In this document: piece by piece, positions 52,771-61,721 of the stretch | How positions within the stretch are numbered: the first letter of the stretch is position 1 | Layout of the letters: each line of letters begins with the position of its first letter | Origin: Alkalimarinus sediminis | GTDB lineage: Bacteria > Pseudomonadota > Gammaproteobacteria > Pseudomonadales > Oleiphilaceae | Assembly: GCF_026427595.1 (NCBI RefSeq) | Contig: NZ_CP101527.1 | Coordinates: 3,653,001-3,717,000, forward strand | Reading direction: 5' to 3' | Length of the DNA: 64,000 bases | Notes under the pieces: model-generated | What the model was told of the DNA's origin: nothing | The model's database searches: none | What the model saw: the letters and a program-made list of their open reading frames with translations, nothing else | Translations under genes and position numbers: made by a program

Positions 52771-52908
52771 GTTAATGAAACCAATATTAATGCTATAATC
52801 TTCGCCGTTAACTGAGGGTTAGCAATAACACCTTTTAAATCGACAGTTCCCGATAAACGCTAGCACCCAATAGACACTTATGAAGAGCATGGTTATGCCG
52901 AGGGTTCA

Positions 52909-53682
52909 ATGACATTATTAGTAGAAGCTCAGCATATCTGTGTCCAATACAATGACCATATCGCTGTCAATGATGTTACGCTCAGCATCAATAAAGGAGA
53001 GATCGTAACGCTTATCGGGCCAAACGGTGCTGGTAAAACCACTCTAGTGCGCGCTATTTTAGGTCTAACGCCTGTATCCTCCGGATTACTAACCAAAAAA
53101 CCGGCACTATCGATCGGTTATATGCCGCAGAAGTTACAAATCGACTCGACATTACCCGTTACCGTCAATCGGTTCTTAGCGCTTGCGAGCCGCCACAGCA
53201 GTAATATAAATAATGCACTGAAGATGGTCGGTATCGAACACTTGGGCCAAAAGCCTATCCAAGCTATTTCTGGCGGTGAGCTACAGCGTGTTTTGCTTGC
53301 TCGAGCAGTACTACGACAACCAGAGCTACTAGTATTGGATGAACCAGCCCAAGGAGTCGACATTACCGGGCAGACAGAGTTATATGCGCTTATAAAACAG
53401 ATTCGAGATCAGCTTGGCTGCGGGGTTTTAATGATATCTCACGACCTTCACTTGGTGATGGCTGCAACAGACAACGTCATCTGCCTTAACCAACACATCT
53501 GTTGTTCAGGTCACCCCGAGACAGTATCAAATGACCCCGCTTATCAAGAGCTATTTGGTCAGACTGGGGCTGCTCAAATAGCGGTATACCATCATCATCA
53601 TAATCATGAGCACACAATTAACGGTGAAGTTGTTGCCTGCCAACACGACGCTCCCTCCATTACCCCTAAAGAGAATTCTTAA
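52909..53682 (+). CDS. znuC: Zinc ABC transporter ATP-binding protein ZnuC
   Basis: 257 residues. ABC ATPase with Walker A GPNGAGKTT, signature SGGELQRVLLARA, Walker B LLVLDEPAQGVD and switch His in MISHDLHLVMA. The ATPase core has ZnuC features (NQHICCSGHPETV). The C-terminal tail is rich in His (YHHHHNHEHTING), seen in zinc-uptake proteins and possibly a metal sensor or store. Drives uptake of zinc across the inner membrane with ZnuB. No znuA gene is adjacent. GAGGG precedes the ATG. Confidence 0.95.
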   Translation: MTLLVEAQHICVQYNDHIAVNDVTLSINKGEIVTLIGPNGAGKTTLVRAILGLTPVSSGLLTKKPALSIGYMPQKLQIDSTLPVTVNRFLALASRHSSNINNALKMVGIEHLGQKPIQAISGGELQRVLLARAVLRQPELLVLDEPAQGVDITGQTELYALIKQIRDQLGCGVLMISHDLHLVMAATDNVICLNQHICCSGHPETVSNDPAYQELFGQTGAAQIAVYHHHHNHEHTINGEVVACQHDAPSITPKENS

Positions 53683-53693
53683 ACGAGCCATTT

Positions 53694-54482
53694 ATGCCTG
53701 ATTTTATGATTTATGCACTCTTGGGTGGTCTAGGCGTCGCGGCGATATCCGGCCCCCTCGGTTGCTTTGTAGTCTGGCGTCGCATGGCCTATTTTGGTGA
53801 TACCCTTGCTCACTCTGCATTGATGGGCATTGCTCTAGGTCTGTTACTGGATATCAATATGAACATCGCCATCACAGCGGTGTGTATATTTATTGCTATT
53901 GCACTGGTGATACTGCTCAAACAGCGACAATTGGCTTCAGATACCTTATTGGGCATCCTCGCCCACTCCAGCTTATCGATTGGACTTGTGGTGGTAAGTT
54001 TTATAGAAGAAGTCAGAATCGACTTAACGGGCTATCTATTTGGTGACCTGCTTGCTATTTCGCTAACTGATTTAGCCTGGATATACGGTGGCGCGGTAGC
54101 AGTAGGCCTCGTGTTGGCAATATTGTGGAAGCCACTGCTCATGATGACCATTCATGAAGAGTTGGCCAAAGTAGAAGGCTTACCCGTCGACTGGCTAAGG
54201 CTGGTTTTAATGCTGCTATTTTCTATCGTAATAGCGGTCGCTATGAAGATTGTTGGTGTACTACTTATCACTGCGATGCTGATTATTCCAGCGGCAACCG
54301 CAAGGCGGGTTAGTAACACACCTGAATCAATGGCGTTAAATGCCAGTTTATTGGGCATGTTATCTGTCGCACTTGGCCTCACACTCTCTTACTTTTCCGA
54401 TACTCCAGCGGGCCCTTCTGTAGTTGTTAGCGCATTTACCCTATTTATACTCTTTTATCTCGCTCGCCCTCAAAAAGGCTAG
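53694..54482 (+). CDS. znuB: Zinc ABC transporter permease ZnuB
   Basis: 262 residues with about seven or eight membrane helices (YALLGGLGVAAISGPLGCFVVW, ALMGIALGLLLDINMNIAITAV, LLGILAHSSLSIGLVVVSF, MKIVGVLLITAMLIIPAATARR, LNASLLGMLSVALGLTLSYF). CFVVWRRMAYFGDTLAHSALMGIALG and VGVLLITAMLIIPAA are the ABC-3 zinc/manganese permease signatures. Eleven bases after znuC, so one operon. Confidence 0.95.
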   Translation: MPDFMIYALLGGLGVAAISGPLGCFVVWRRMAYFGDTLAHSALMGIALGLLLDINMNIAITAVCIFIAIALVILLKQRQLASDTLLGILAHSSLSIGLVVVSFIEEVRIDLTGYLFGDLLAISLTDLAWIYGGAVAVGLVLAILWKPLLMMTIHEELAKVEGLPVDWLRLVLMLLFSIVIAVAMKIVGVLLITAMLIIPAATARRVSNTPESMALNASLLGMLSVALGLTLSYFSDTPAGPSVVVSAFTLFILFYLARPQKG

Positions 54483-54584
54483 CAGGAAGGGGCAGATTAA
54501 ATTCTGCACAATCAAACTCATCCTGCTATGCTGTGATGTGAATGGAACGCATTTTAGGCGCTGTCACAAACAGGAATTTGAGCC

Positions 54585-56066
54585 ATGGAAAAAGCCTACA
54601 CTCAAAACTCAGGACCCGATAAACACATACGTTATTTAGCTCCCCGTTTTTTTGTTTTAGGGGTGGGTGTACTGCTCTCAATCGGCTGCTATTTCTACCT
54701 CTCTGCACTGGATTATGAAAAAGCGGTTAAGCAAATTGAGAGCCAAAACAAACAACGCGCTCTCGCGATTGCCTCCAATGCTAACGACCGTTTGGTCGTA
54801 TTACGGTCGCTGCGCAGCTATATTCAAGCGCAAGAGACCTTTGCTGAACCAGAGTTTTCACAGCAGGCGTCTCTCTTTCTCGACCACTACCCTGATATCC
54901 AGGCCATTGAATGGGCACCTCGTATCCCCGATGCTCTGCGCCCTGACTTTGAGAGTGCTATGCAATCAGCAGGCAGAGAGGGCTACCAGATACGCCAATA
55001 CAGTGCGGCTAATAAGACCCAATCAAGCAAGCCACAATCCAGTTATCTACCCATTCAATTTGTAGAGCCAGCAGCAGAACGAAAAGCCGCTCTAGGGCTC
55101 GACCTTAACAGCGTGCCACACTGGACAGACTTGCTGGAAAAAGCAAAAACAAAGAACGCACCCGTCGCCTCTGCAGTGACCACGATCACTCAAGGAGAGA
55201 GTCAACAGATCAGCGTGCGTATATTCTATCCAGTCTTCGATGATGCGGGCTTGGTTAGTGGTTTTCTGTCTATGGTGATCAAGCTAGAGCCGTTTATCCG
55301 TTACACCTTACAAGGTTATGGCCTGAGTTCCATCAATACTGAACTATTTGACCTGAACCAACACTCCAAAAACCCGATTTATAGCTGGTTTGGTGAACAG
55401 ACTAACCTTATTTCAATTAAAACAGAGAGTGCACGCGCCCGAGAAACCATTCCATTTGCGGATCGACAATGGTTGGTGATGAGCACTCCAACTCATCGTT
55501 ACCTAAAGAGTCAACGCTCAAATGCTCCGCGAAACCTTATGCTAGGAGGATTGCTACTCACCGCACTCGCTTATTTAAGCCTGCACTGGAGCTATAAAGT
55601 CAGGCTAAAACTGGCAACACAGCTTGCAGCAATACAAGAAAGGCAAGACATCGACGGGCGAGCACTACAAAACAAGATAATCGAAAAAGGTGTGTTATCC
55701 CGCGCTTTAGAAGATAGTGAAAAGCGCTGTCGTGATGTCATTGCACTTTCGAGAGATTATACATGGGAGACAGACACCCGCCATGAATACACATACCTAT
55801 CTCCCCAAACCGCTAAAATAAAGGGTTTCCCGCCAAAACAGCTGGCAGGAAGTTGTTTTTTTGACTGTTTGATAGAAGAAGACCGCATTAAGGCCGAAGA
55901 AGCCTTCCGCATGTCACAGAAAAATCAGAGCAATATCGAACTAGAGCTAAGATTTGTGGGGCCGTCAGGAGAGACGGTTACCGAACTGATTAGAGCAGTC
56001 CCATTAGCCGATACCTTAGGCCAATGGGATGGTTTTCGCGGGACAGGGCACTTAATCGACGACTAA
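54585..56066 (+). CDS. CHASE-PAS membrane receptor without an output domain
   Basis: 493 residues. Membrane helix 1 at about 22-42 (RFFVLGVGVLLSIGCYFYL). A periplasmic CHASE-type sensor domain follows (about 75-250, LDHYPDIQAIEWAPRIPDALRPDFE and PVFDDAGLVSGFLSMVIKLEPFI), then membrane helix 2 at about 323-340 (LMLGGLLLTALAYLSLHW), a short coiled coil and a single PAS domain (SEKRCRDVIALSRDYTWETDTRHEYTYLS to GFRGTGHLIDD). The protein stops at the point where a kinase or GGDEF domain usually begins. The last 15 bases overlap plsC on the other strand. It may be a truncated receptor or act through another protein. Confidence 0.88.
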   Translation: MEKAYTQNSGPDKHIRYLAPRFFVLGVGVLLSIGCYFYLSALDYEKAVKQIESQNKQRALAIASNANDRLVVLRSLRSYIQAQETFAEPEFSQQASLFLDHYPDIQAIEWAPRIPDALRPDFESAMQSAGREGYQIRQYSAANKTQSSKPQSSYLPIQFVEPAAERKAALGLDLNSVPHWTDLLEKAKTKNAPVASAVTTITQGESQQISVRIFYPVFDDAGLVSGFLSMVIKLEPFIRYTLQGYGLSSINTELFDLNQHSKNPIYSWFGEQTNLISIKTESARARETIPFADRQWLVMSTPTHRYLKSQRSNAPRNLMLGGLLLTALAYLSLHWSYKVRLKLATQLAAIQERQDIDGRALQNKIIEKGVLSRALEDSEKRCRDVIALSRDYTWETDTRHEYTYLSPQTAKIKGFPPKQLAGSCFFDCLIEEDRIKAEEAFRMSQKNQSNIELELRFVGPSGETVTELIRAVPLADTLGQWDGFRGTGHLIDD

Positions 56067-56777
56067 AAGCTGTTGATCCAATCGATCAATAGTCTGCTTC
56101 ATTTTATCCCAACAGAGCTTTTTTAACTTGTCGATATCATCAACCGTCATACCCTTGGTAGAGATAGGTTCGAGTATTTCAACATTCACACGACCACTCA
56201 CTCGTTTGTTCAATTTTAGTCTACCCGAGTAACTGCTCACACAAATGGGTACGATGGGCACACCCGCTTCTATCGCCATACGAAAAGCACCGGCCTTAAA
56301 AGGCAACAAATTCTTACCATAGTTGCGAGTCCCTTCAGGAAACACCCATATCGAACGATTGCCTTTGGTTAACGCTTCAGTCGTGGCATTCAGCATCGCC
56401 TTAGAACTTTTGCTACTGCTGCGGTCAATCAACACATTACCCGCTAACCAGTACAGCAACCCAAACCCCGGAATATATAATAAGCTTTTTTTACCTACCG
56501 AGACCGTTCGCTTGGGTACTGCTCCACCACAGATATAGAGATCGAGGTTATCCTGATGATTAGCAATCACCACCGAAGGCGGCATCTGTGAAACACTGTC
56601 TAGCCCTTTAATATTGAGCTTGATACCGAGTATTCGGGTACCACCCCATGAGTAAATTCGCCCAAAGACTCTGGTATTGTCTGGATTAAAAGGGCGAAAC
56701 AGCAATAGAAAACAGCCAATAACAGCCACTGCAACAAAAAAGAATAACGCTAAAGGAACACGAATAATCGACAACAT
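56052..56777 (-). CDS. plsC: 1-acyl-sn-glycerol-3-phosphate acyltransferase family protein
   Basis: 241 residues. An N-terminal membrane helix (ALFFFVAVAVIGCFLLLFRPF), then the acyltransferase block: motif I VIANHQDNLDLYI (HX4D), motif II LIDRSSSKSSKAML, motif III VFPEGTRNYGKNLLPFKAGAF, motif IV VPIVPICVSSYSG. It makes phosphatidic acid in phospholipid synthesis at the inner membrane. The symbol reflects the family. Other PlsC paralogues may be present in the genome. Convergent with the CHASE-PAS gene. Confidence 0.93.
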   Translation of the reverse strand: MLSIIRVPLALFFFVAVAVIGCFLLLFRPFNPDNTRVFGRIYSWGGTRILGIKLNIKGLDSVSQMPPSVVIANHQDNLDLYICGGAVPKRTVSVGKKSLLYIPGFGLLYWLAGNVLIDRSSSKSSKAMLNATTEALTKGNRSIWVFPEGTRNYGKNLLPFKAGAFRMAIEAGVPIVPICVSSYSGRLKLNKRVSGRVNVEILEPISTKGMTVDDIDKLKKLCWDKMKQTIDRLDQQLLVVD

Positions 56778-56844
56778 AACAAGTTTCTACTCCCAAGAAG
56801 GCGGTCAGCGTACACCTGTACTCTTGATTATTCAACCTGAGTTG

Positions 56845-57891
56845 TCACAAAGTCGAACTTCGATGCCTATCCCTAAAGGCAGTTGGGGATAACCCCGTCC
56901 AACTTTTAAATGCATGGTTAAACGAGCTTTGCTCTTGATACCCCACCAGAAATGCAATCTCGCTCATTGAAACAGTCGCTTCCGTTAGATAAAACTCAGC
57001 TAACTGCCTTCTAACATCATCCAAGAGTTGTTGATAGTTGCAGCCACTCTCTTTTAGCTTTCTCTGCAGGGTTCGTACACTCATATTCAGCTGGCCCGCG
57101 ACCTCTTCTATACGGTAGGTCTGTCTTCGAAGCGCTTCAGGAAGGCTCGACTTTAACTGCCAAACCAGATCTCTCTGGCTATCTCTGGCATTAAGTAACG
57201 ATTCTGCATGAGATGTAAGTGCATCAAATGATGCGACATCACCATTCAAAACCGGCCACGCCAATACACTACTCTCAACCACAACGGCGTTAACTGGCTG
57301 ATTATATTGGATATCTGTATCAAAGAAAGAGGTATACAACGATGCATTTTTTGGTTCTGGTGCCATAAAGCAAAGTTTTTTAATCGGAATGCTTTGGTTG
57401 ATCAACCATGGCGAGAATGTACGAATGCCTGCAAACACACTGACAATTAAATTAAAGCTCAGGTTACTTGTCGGGTCTGGCACGTACAGAGGGTTAGGTG
57501 TCCAGTGGTAAGCACTCTCGGTGACGCCAATGTCTAACCGAGAGGTGCCAAGGTCATGATTTAAACTTTCGTATCGAACAACTTGCTCCAGCACCTGCCT
57601 GAGACTTTGACAGCTAAGCAACGTCATACCCAGTACCGGATACGATCCGGGCGTAACAGACTGCCCCACTTCTAAGCCAAAATCATCACAGTTTGTTATG
57701 CCAGCCTTCATAACGTTTATGTACTGCTCCACCATAATGGAGGGACTGGATTCACCACTATTGAGTATGCGATTAATTTGTTCGCGCTCGACCCCTTTTC
57801 GTTCAGCGGATCGAACCAACGTTTGCCAATAGGATTGGGCAACCTCACCATGATAAGGCGTTGCTGTCGTCGAGTAACAAGATGCTGTCAT
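56845..57891 (-). CDS. AraC-family transcriptional regulator
   Basis: About 348 residues from the ATG at 57891. The open frame extends a few codons to a TTG. An N-terminal ligand domain resembling the arabinose-binding-like part of OruR/ArgR-type regulators (SERGVEREQINRILNSGESSP-like opening, LGMTLLSCQSLRQVLEQVVRYESL) is followed by a C-terminal double helix-turn-helix of AraC type (about 250-345): VAGQLNMSVRTLQRKLKESG and SEIAFLVGYQEQSSFNHAFKSWTGLSPTAFR. Divergent from the sterol desaturase-like gene, which it may control. Confidence 0.92.
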   Translation of the reverse strand: MTASCYSTTATPYHGEVAQSYWQTLVRSAERKGVEREQINRILNSGESSPSIMVEQYINVMKAGITNCDDFGLEVGQSVTPGSYPVLGMTLLSCQSLRQVLEQVVRYESLNHDLGTSRLDIGVTESAYHWTPNPLYVPDPTSNLSFNLIVSVFAGIRTFSPWLINQSIPIKKLCFMAPEPKNASLYTSFFDTDIQYNQPVNAVVVESSVLAWPVLNGDVASFDALTSHAESLLNARDSQRDLVWQLKSSLPEALRRQTYRIEEVAGQLNMSVRTLQRKLKESGCNYQQLLDDVRRQLAEFYLTEATVSMSEIAFLVGYQEQSSFNHAFKSWTGLSPTAFRDRHRSSTL

Positions 57892-58035
57892 AGTTCCACA
57901 AGCCAATCAAAATGGGATGGTTTATCTTCTGAGCATAGACTCTTTTGAGCATAGATTCTTTTAAACATACGACAAAAATAATAAACATCGCTATAGATGA
58001 TGTTATCGCCATTAGAATTTTTTCAGAGGTACACT

Positions 58036-58857
58036 GTGAACACTTTTTTAAGTAATTGGGCCGCTCTTTATGAAGACCCAATGTTTATTCTGTTTCCAGT
58101 CATGACACTCGCACTGAGCGTCGGATCGTTTTTACTATTTGCCTTTCCTTGGACGTTACTCGCTTGGTTTGATCCAAAATGGGCCAGGCCATACAAAATT
58201 CAAAACAAACCGTTTCAGGTAGGGAAGTATTTTTTGCCTAATCTGGCTCGCATAACCATCAACTCGACCATGATGTTGCTACTCCTTATTTTGGTCTGGC
58301 CGCTATTGCGCCTCAGCAATGTTCACCTCGGAGAAGTCCCGCCTTGGTATGTCTGGGTTATCCAAATTGTTTTCTTCTTGATTCTCGATGATTTTCTATT
58401 CTATTGGATGCATCGGTATATGCATGAAAACAAATGGGTACTAAAGCATATTCACTCAGTACATCACCGGATCAAAAACACCTGCGCACTGGATGGCAAT
58501 TATTTTCACTGGGTGGAGTTTGTTTTGATTGGGTCGCTGGCCATGTTGGGACCTGTAATACTGGGCAGCCACCTATATGTGATCTACGCGTGGATTATTA
58601 TTAGGAATTTAGAGGCGGCTGATGGTCATGCCGGTTATGACTTCCCTTGGAACCCTTTACGGTTTCTACCGCTCTATGATGGGCCGGTCTACCATGATTT
58701 TCATCATGCACGCTTTAAAGGCAACTATGCAGGGGCTCTACATTATGTGGATCGTTACTTTGGTACGTATATTAAAGAGTATTTGGAGTACAAGCGAACT
58801 CACTCTTATCCGGGCTTAAGTGCCAACCAGGCCGCATCTGAAAACAAACCGATATAG
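58036..58857 (+). CDS. Sterol desaturase/fatty acid hydroxylase-family membrane protein
   Basis: About 273 residues. The GTG at 58036 has AGAGG six or seven bases upstream and is chosen over the ATGs at 57997 and 58000, which have no ribosome site. Four membrane segments are visible (YEDPMFILFPVMTLALSVGSF, ITINSTMMLLLLILVWPLL, VWVIQIVFFLILDDFLFYW, FVLIGSLAMLGPVILGS). Three His-rich metal motifs are intact: HRYMH, HSVHH and HDFHHA. This places it in the di-iron hydroxylase/desaturase superfamily. The substrate could be a lipid, carotenoid or sterol and cannot be told here. Flanked by an AraC regulator and a TetR gene that overlaps its 3' end by 52 bases. Confidence 0.9.
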   Translation: MNTFLSNWAALYEDPMFILFPVMTLALSVGSFLLFAFPWTLLAWFDPKWARPYKIQNKPFQVGKYFLPNLARITINSTMMLLLLILVWPLLRLSNVHLGEVPPWYVWVIQIVFFLILDDFLFYWMHRYMHENKWVLKHIHSVHHRIKNTCALDGNYFHWVEFVLIGSLAMLGPVILGSHLYVIYAWIIIRNLEAADGHAGYDFPWNPLRFLPLYDGPVYHDFHHARFKGNYAGALHYVDRYFGTYIKEYLEYKRTHSYPGLSANQAASENKPI

Positions 58858-59402
58858 TCACGAATATCGCGACTTGCCCTTCCCGATAACCAGCGCCGAG
58901 CATAGTCTTGCGCTGGGCCAATAATAATCGAGCTATAACACTCGCTAGGCAGCCGTTTAATGGTCTCATTCGCGACCAATGGAGCAAACCACTCCTTTAA
59001 CATCCCCCAGTGCTCTCGATTATCTTGCTTAATAGCTTCGTCTTTATCAATTTGAGCCACTTGTGATCGAGAATAGAACACAAATCTCGCCCATTCTGGA
59101 TTATCCGCAATCCAGTTAATAAAGGTCGCGACTATCGTTTTAACACCCTCTTCTGCTGAATCCGTTTTAGCCAAGGCATCTCGAAGTTTGGTGTAATGAT
59201 CTCGCATACCCTCGGTATAAAGAGCAACTGCAATTTGTTCTTTGTTGCCGAAGTGATGGTACAAACTGCCGACGCTAGCGCCGGAGCGTACTTTAATCAT
59301 CTCAATGGTTGCACCTGCAATACCCTGCTCACAAAAACAGGCTAACGCTGCCATCAGAATCTCTCTGCGACGCCCTTCACTTCGATCTTGTGGTTTTCTC
59401 AT
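58806..59402 (-). CDS. TetR/AcrR-family transcriptional regulator
   Basis: About 198 residues from ATG 59402, with AAGG five bases upstream. A GTG at 59420 is the alternative. N-terminal helix-turn-helix (RREILMAALACFCEQGIAGATIEMIKVRSGASVGSLYHHFGNKEQIAVALY) is typical of TetR. The C-terminal ligand domain is variable: it includes WARFVFYSRSQVAQID and a tail (YSSIIIGPAQDYARRWLSG) of the TetR_C type. Probably represses its own gene or neighbouring genes. The convergent overlap with the desaturase gene suggests tight packing. The ligand is unknown. Confidence 0.9.
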   Translation of the reverse strand: MRKPQDRSEGRRREILMAALACFCEQGIAGATIEMIKVRSGASVGSLYHHFGNKEQIAVALYTEGMRDHYTKLRDALAKTDSAEEGVKTIVATFINWIADNPEWARFVFYSRSQVAQIDKDEAIKQDNREHWGMLKEWFAPLVANETIKRLPSECYSSIIIGPAQDYARRWLSGRASRDIRDYIGLFSDAAWLALKPG

Positions 59403-60102
59403 ATCAGCCTTGTAGATCACCTAACAAAGAACATTTCTAGAATAATATTCTACTTATAGTAAACCCTCTACGACATAATGCAATATCACTCTACACTCCC
59501 CAGAAGCAGCATGCTTAGCATCGCCCCTCCCCGAAAGCTAGTCAACGACGGCACCATAACCACAGACTTGACACCTCAGCTTGATAAGCACCATCAGCTA
59601 TATCAAAGCACCGCTCACTATAAAGAGTTACAACGTTTTTTAACTTTTTTCAGGCGTTTTTAGAATCCCCGTCTAAACTTTAAAGATAATCTAGATGATC
59701 TGATCAGGCTCTGAAGGGGAGAGATATCAGTAAACCAGTAACCAGTGTTGAAGCCAGCGTCTATGCCAACAGAGCATTTATGTGAAAATGAGCTTCTACA
59801 AGGGCTAACAGCCTTATCTTTACCGTTAGCACAGCACCCATTAGTTCGTCGGTATCTAAGGTTTGGCTCAAGACCGTCCCCCCTCGGCCGATAAATAAAA
59901 AGCACAAAGTGTTTATAGGTTGCATGTTTGAAGGTTCTAATCACTGGGGCCATGAATACAACTAGAAGTTGCAGCCTCTATACAGATAACAATAAAACTG
60001 ACTTGCCAGTTTAATAACGTACCATGTCCCCTACGCGGTGTTTGGGTATGCAGCAGTAGGCGCGACGCTTGAAAATACAAATAATGAATAACAGGTATCA
60101 TT
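59403..60102. other. 700-base region without a convincing gene
   Basis: Lies between the TetR gene (minus) and the soluble chemoreceptor (plus). A 61-codon frame at 59478-59663 (plus) opens MQYHSTLPRSSMLSIAPPRK and ends LQRFLTFFRRF. It has no good ribosome site and I cannot tell whether it is real. A 97-codon minus-strand frame at 59660-59953 has an unnatural, Cys/Arg/Ser-rich composition and is likely chance. I see no terminator, repeat or RNA gene. It could hold decayed sequence. Confidence 0.5.
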
Positions 60103-61005
60103 ATGTTTGGATTTGGTAATAGCTCACTCAAAGAAAACGAAGTTGCGGTAGATAAAAATGAACTGAGTGAATTAGAGCGTAAGGCATCAATTCTTGATCA
60201 GTTGTTAGTCGACAACCCTCTGCACGCGGCAAAAAGTGTGGTAGACAACGCTCAAAATGTACATGCATCTTCGGGTAGGCGGTTAAATGACATTGAAGAG
60301 AGCCATCAAGAGTTAATCTCTTTTGTTGAGCAGATACAACATATCCAAAGTAGCGCTCAAGAATCTGAAGAGTCAGCCAAGCATACTGTTGATATGACCG
60401 GACAATGTTTTAACGATATGAACCAGCTGTCCAACAATATCGAAGCATCTGCTCGTGATATTACTGAGTTTACAACGCTACTTGAAAGCCTTGATGAAAG
60501 TAACAAAACCATTAGCAAGTTACTTGAGTCCATAAAAGCGATTGCCGATCAAACCAACCTGCTAGCGCTAAACGCTGCCATTGAGGCCGCCCGCGCAGGC
60601 GAGCATGGCCGAGGCTTTGCGGTGGTTGCAGACGAAGTTCGCCAACTGGCCAACACGTCAAACGAATCTGCAGAAGAGATTCAACGAGAGATCACTAAGA
60701 TCACCGAAATATCTAACTCTGTTATTAGTAAGCAACAAGAAGTTGCTGAAGTTATCAACAGCAGTGTCACTATTGCAAACGAGACAATGAATAACCTTTC
60801 TGGTTTAAAAGAAGTAGCCAACACCAGTGCAGACGCAGTTCAAGCGGTTCTTCAGAATATATCCCACCAACTTCACGATGCAGAGACGATACGCAGCCGT
60901 GTAGAACATTTAGTTGAAGAAACCCAAGAGGCGATTGCAGGCTCTGAAGAAAACGTAAACCTTGGACAACAAATCGTCAGTCAATTATCCTCATTAGACC
61001 GTTAA
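60103..61005 (+). CDS. Soluble methyl-accepting chemotaxis protein
   Basis: 300 residues with no membrane helix or signal peptide. It has a short N-terminal region (coiled, [21 protein letters not shown]), then the cytosolic signalling domain. The conserved hairpin tip is at about 143-185: [39 protein letters not shown]. Flanking helices carry Glu/Gln pairs that could be methylation sites. As it lacks an evident sensor module it might be a cytosolic adaptor receptor. No ligand is evident. It is followed by a FliL-like gene and lies far from the Pil-Chp cluster. Confidence 0.94.
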   Translation: MFGFGNSSLKENEVAVDKNELSELERKASILDQLLVDNPLHAAKSVVDNAQNVHASSGRRLNDIEESHQELISFVEQIQHIQSSAQESEESAKHTVDMTGQCFNDMNQLSNNIEASARDITEFTTLLESLDESNKTISKLLESIKAIADQTNLLALNAAIEAARAGEHGRGFAVVADEVRQLANTSNESAEEIQREITKITEISNSVISKQQEVAEVINSSVTIANETMNNLSGLKEVANTSADAVQAVLQNISHQLHDAETIRSRVEHLVEETQEAIAGSEENVNLGQQIVSQLSSLDR

Positions 61006-61073
61006 ATTAGTAATAGGACGACCCATTGATACATCCTACAAGTAGATACAGAACGAAGCAGAACCACTCATTA

Positions 61074-61511
61074 ATGCAAACTTTATGGCAGCGGGCTATT
61101 AAGCGCCTTACAGCAGGGATATCGCTTCTTGTTTTGGCAATGATGAGTAGCCTGAGTGTTGCTGAAGAAGATGGTGAAACTGCAATCAATGTTCAATATG
61201 TTGATTTAAAACCCTCTTTCGTTGCTAACTTTGGTGGCCCAGCCACTAAGTTAAAATTCGTTAAAACAGATATATCCGTAAGAGCCAATACTGTTGCCGC
61301 TGCCAATCTGATTGAGCAGCACATGCCATTGATCAGAAACGAGATCGTATTACTACTAAGCGCACAAGCAGAAGCCGACATCAGCTCAATGGAAGGGCAA
61401 GAGAAGTTAAGATTAGAAGCCTTAGAACGCGTCAAAAAAGTGCTTGAAGATGAAACAGGCTCCCCAACTGCTGAGGACCTTCTGTTCACTAATTTTGTTC
61501 TGCAACGCTAG
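61074..61511 (+). CDS. FliL-like protein
   Basis: About 145 residues from the ATG at 61074. The frame extends to a TTG at 61026. A hydrophobic N-terminus (AGISLLVLAMMSSLSVA) may be a signal peptide or an anchor. The rest has the FliL-type pattern: VQYVDLKPSFVANFG, LKFVKTDISVRANTVAAANLIEQHMPLIRNEIVLLLSAQ, LRLEALERVKKVLEDETG and a C-terminal LLFTNFVLQ. FliL surrounds flagellar stators in flagellated bacteria. This copy is isolated and lies 68 bases after the soluble chemoreceptor, so a link to another motor or to signalling is possible. Confidence 0.8.
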   Translation: MQTLWQRAIKRLTAGISLLVLAMMSSLSVAEEDGETAINVQYVDLKPSFVANFGGPATKLKFVKTDISVRANTVAAANLIEQHMPLIRNEIVLLLSAQAEADISSMEGQEKLRLEALERVKKVLEDETGSPTAEDLLFTNFVLQR

Positions 61512-61643
61512 GCAATAAACGAAATAACGCTAAGTCACCAATAATGTTTTAGAGTGATTAGTGATGGTCAGAACTGATTGAGGATAGACGAGTTTAGTCA
61601 TTAAACCGAATAACAGACAGTCTTAATGCTACCCATTAATAAC

Positions 61644-61681
61644 TAAAAGAACAGGTGAAGTTGTAGACCGGGCTTCACCTG
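61644..61681 (-). terminator. Probable rmf terminator
   Basis: CAGGTGAAG (61652-61660) pairs perfectly with CTTCACCTG (61673-61681) around a 12-base loop. On the minus strand TTCTTTTAG follows (61651-61643), a moderate U-tract. It lies 41 bases after the rmf stop codon. Confidence 0.6.
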
Positions 61682-61721
61682 AAACAAAACCCGAACTACA
61701 AACTGTATGCATGAATAATAA

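Noticed and set aside
59660-59953. 97-codon open frame on the minus strand
   Set aside because: Composition is unlike a protein, there is no ribosome site, and no family resemblance. Likely chance.
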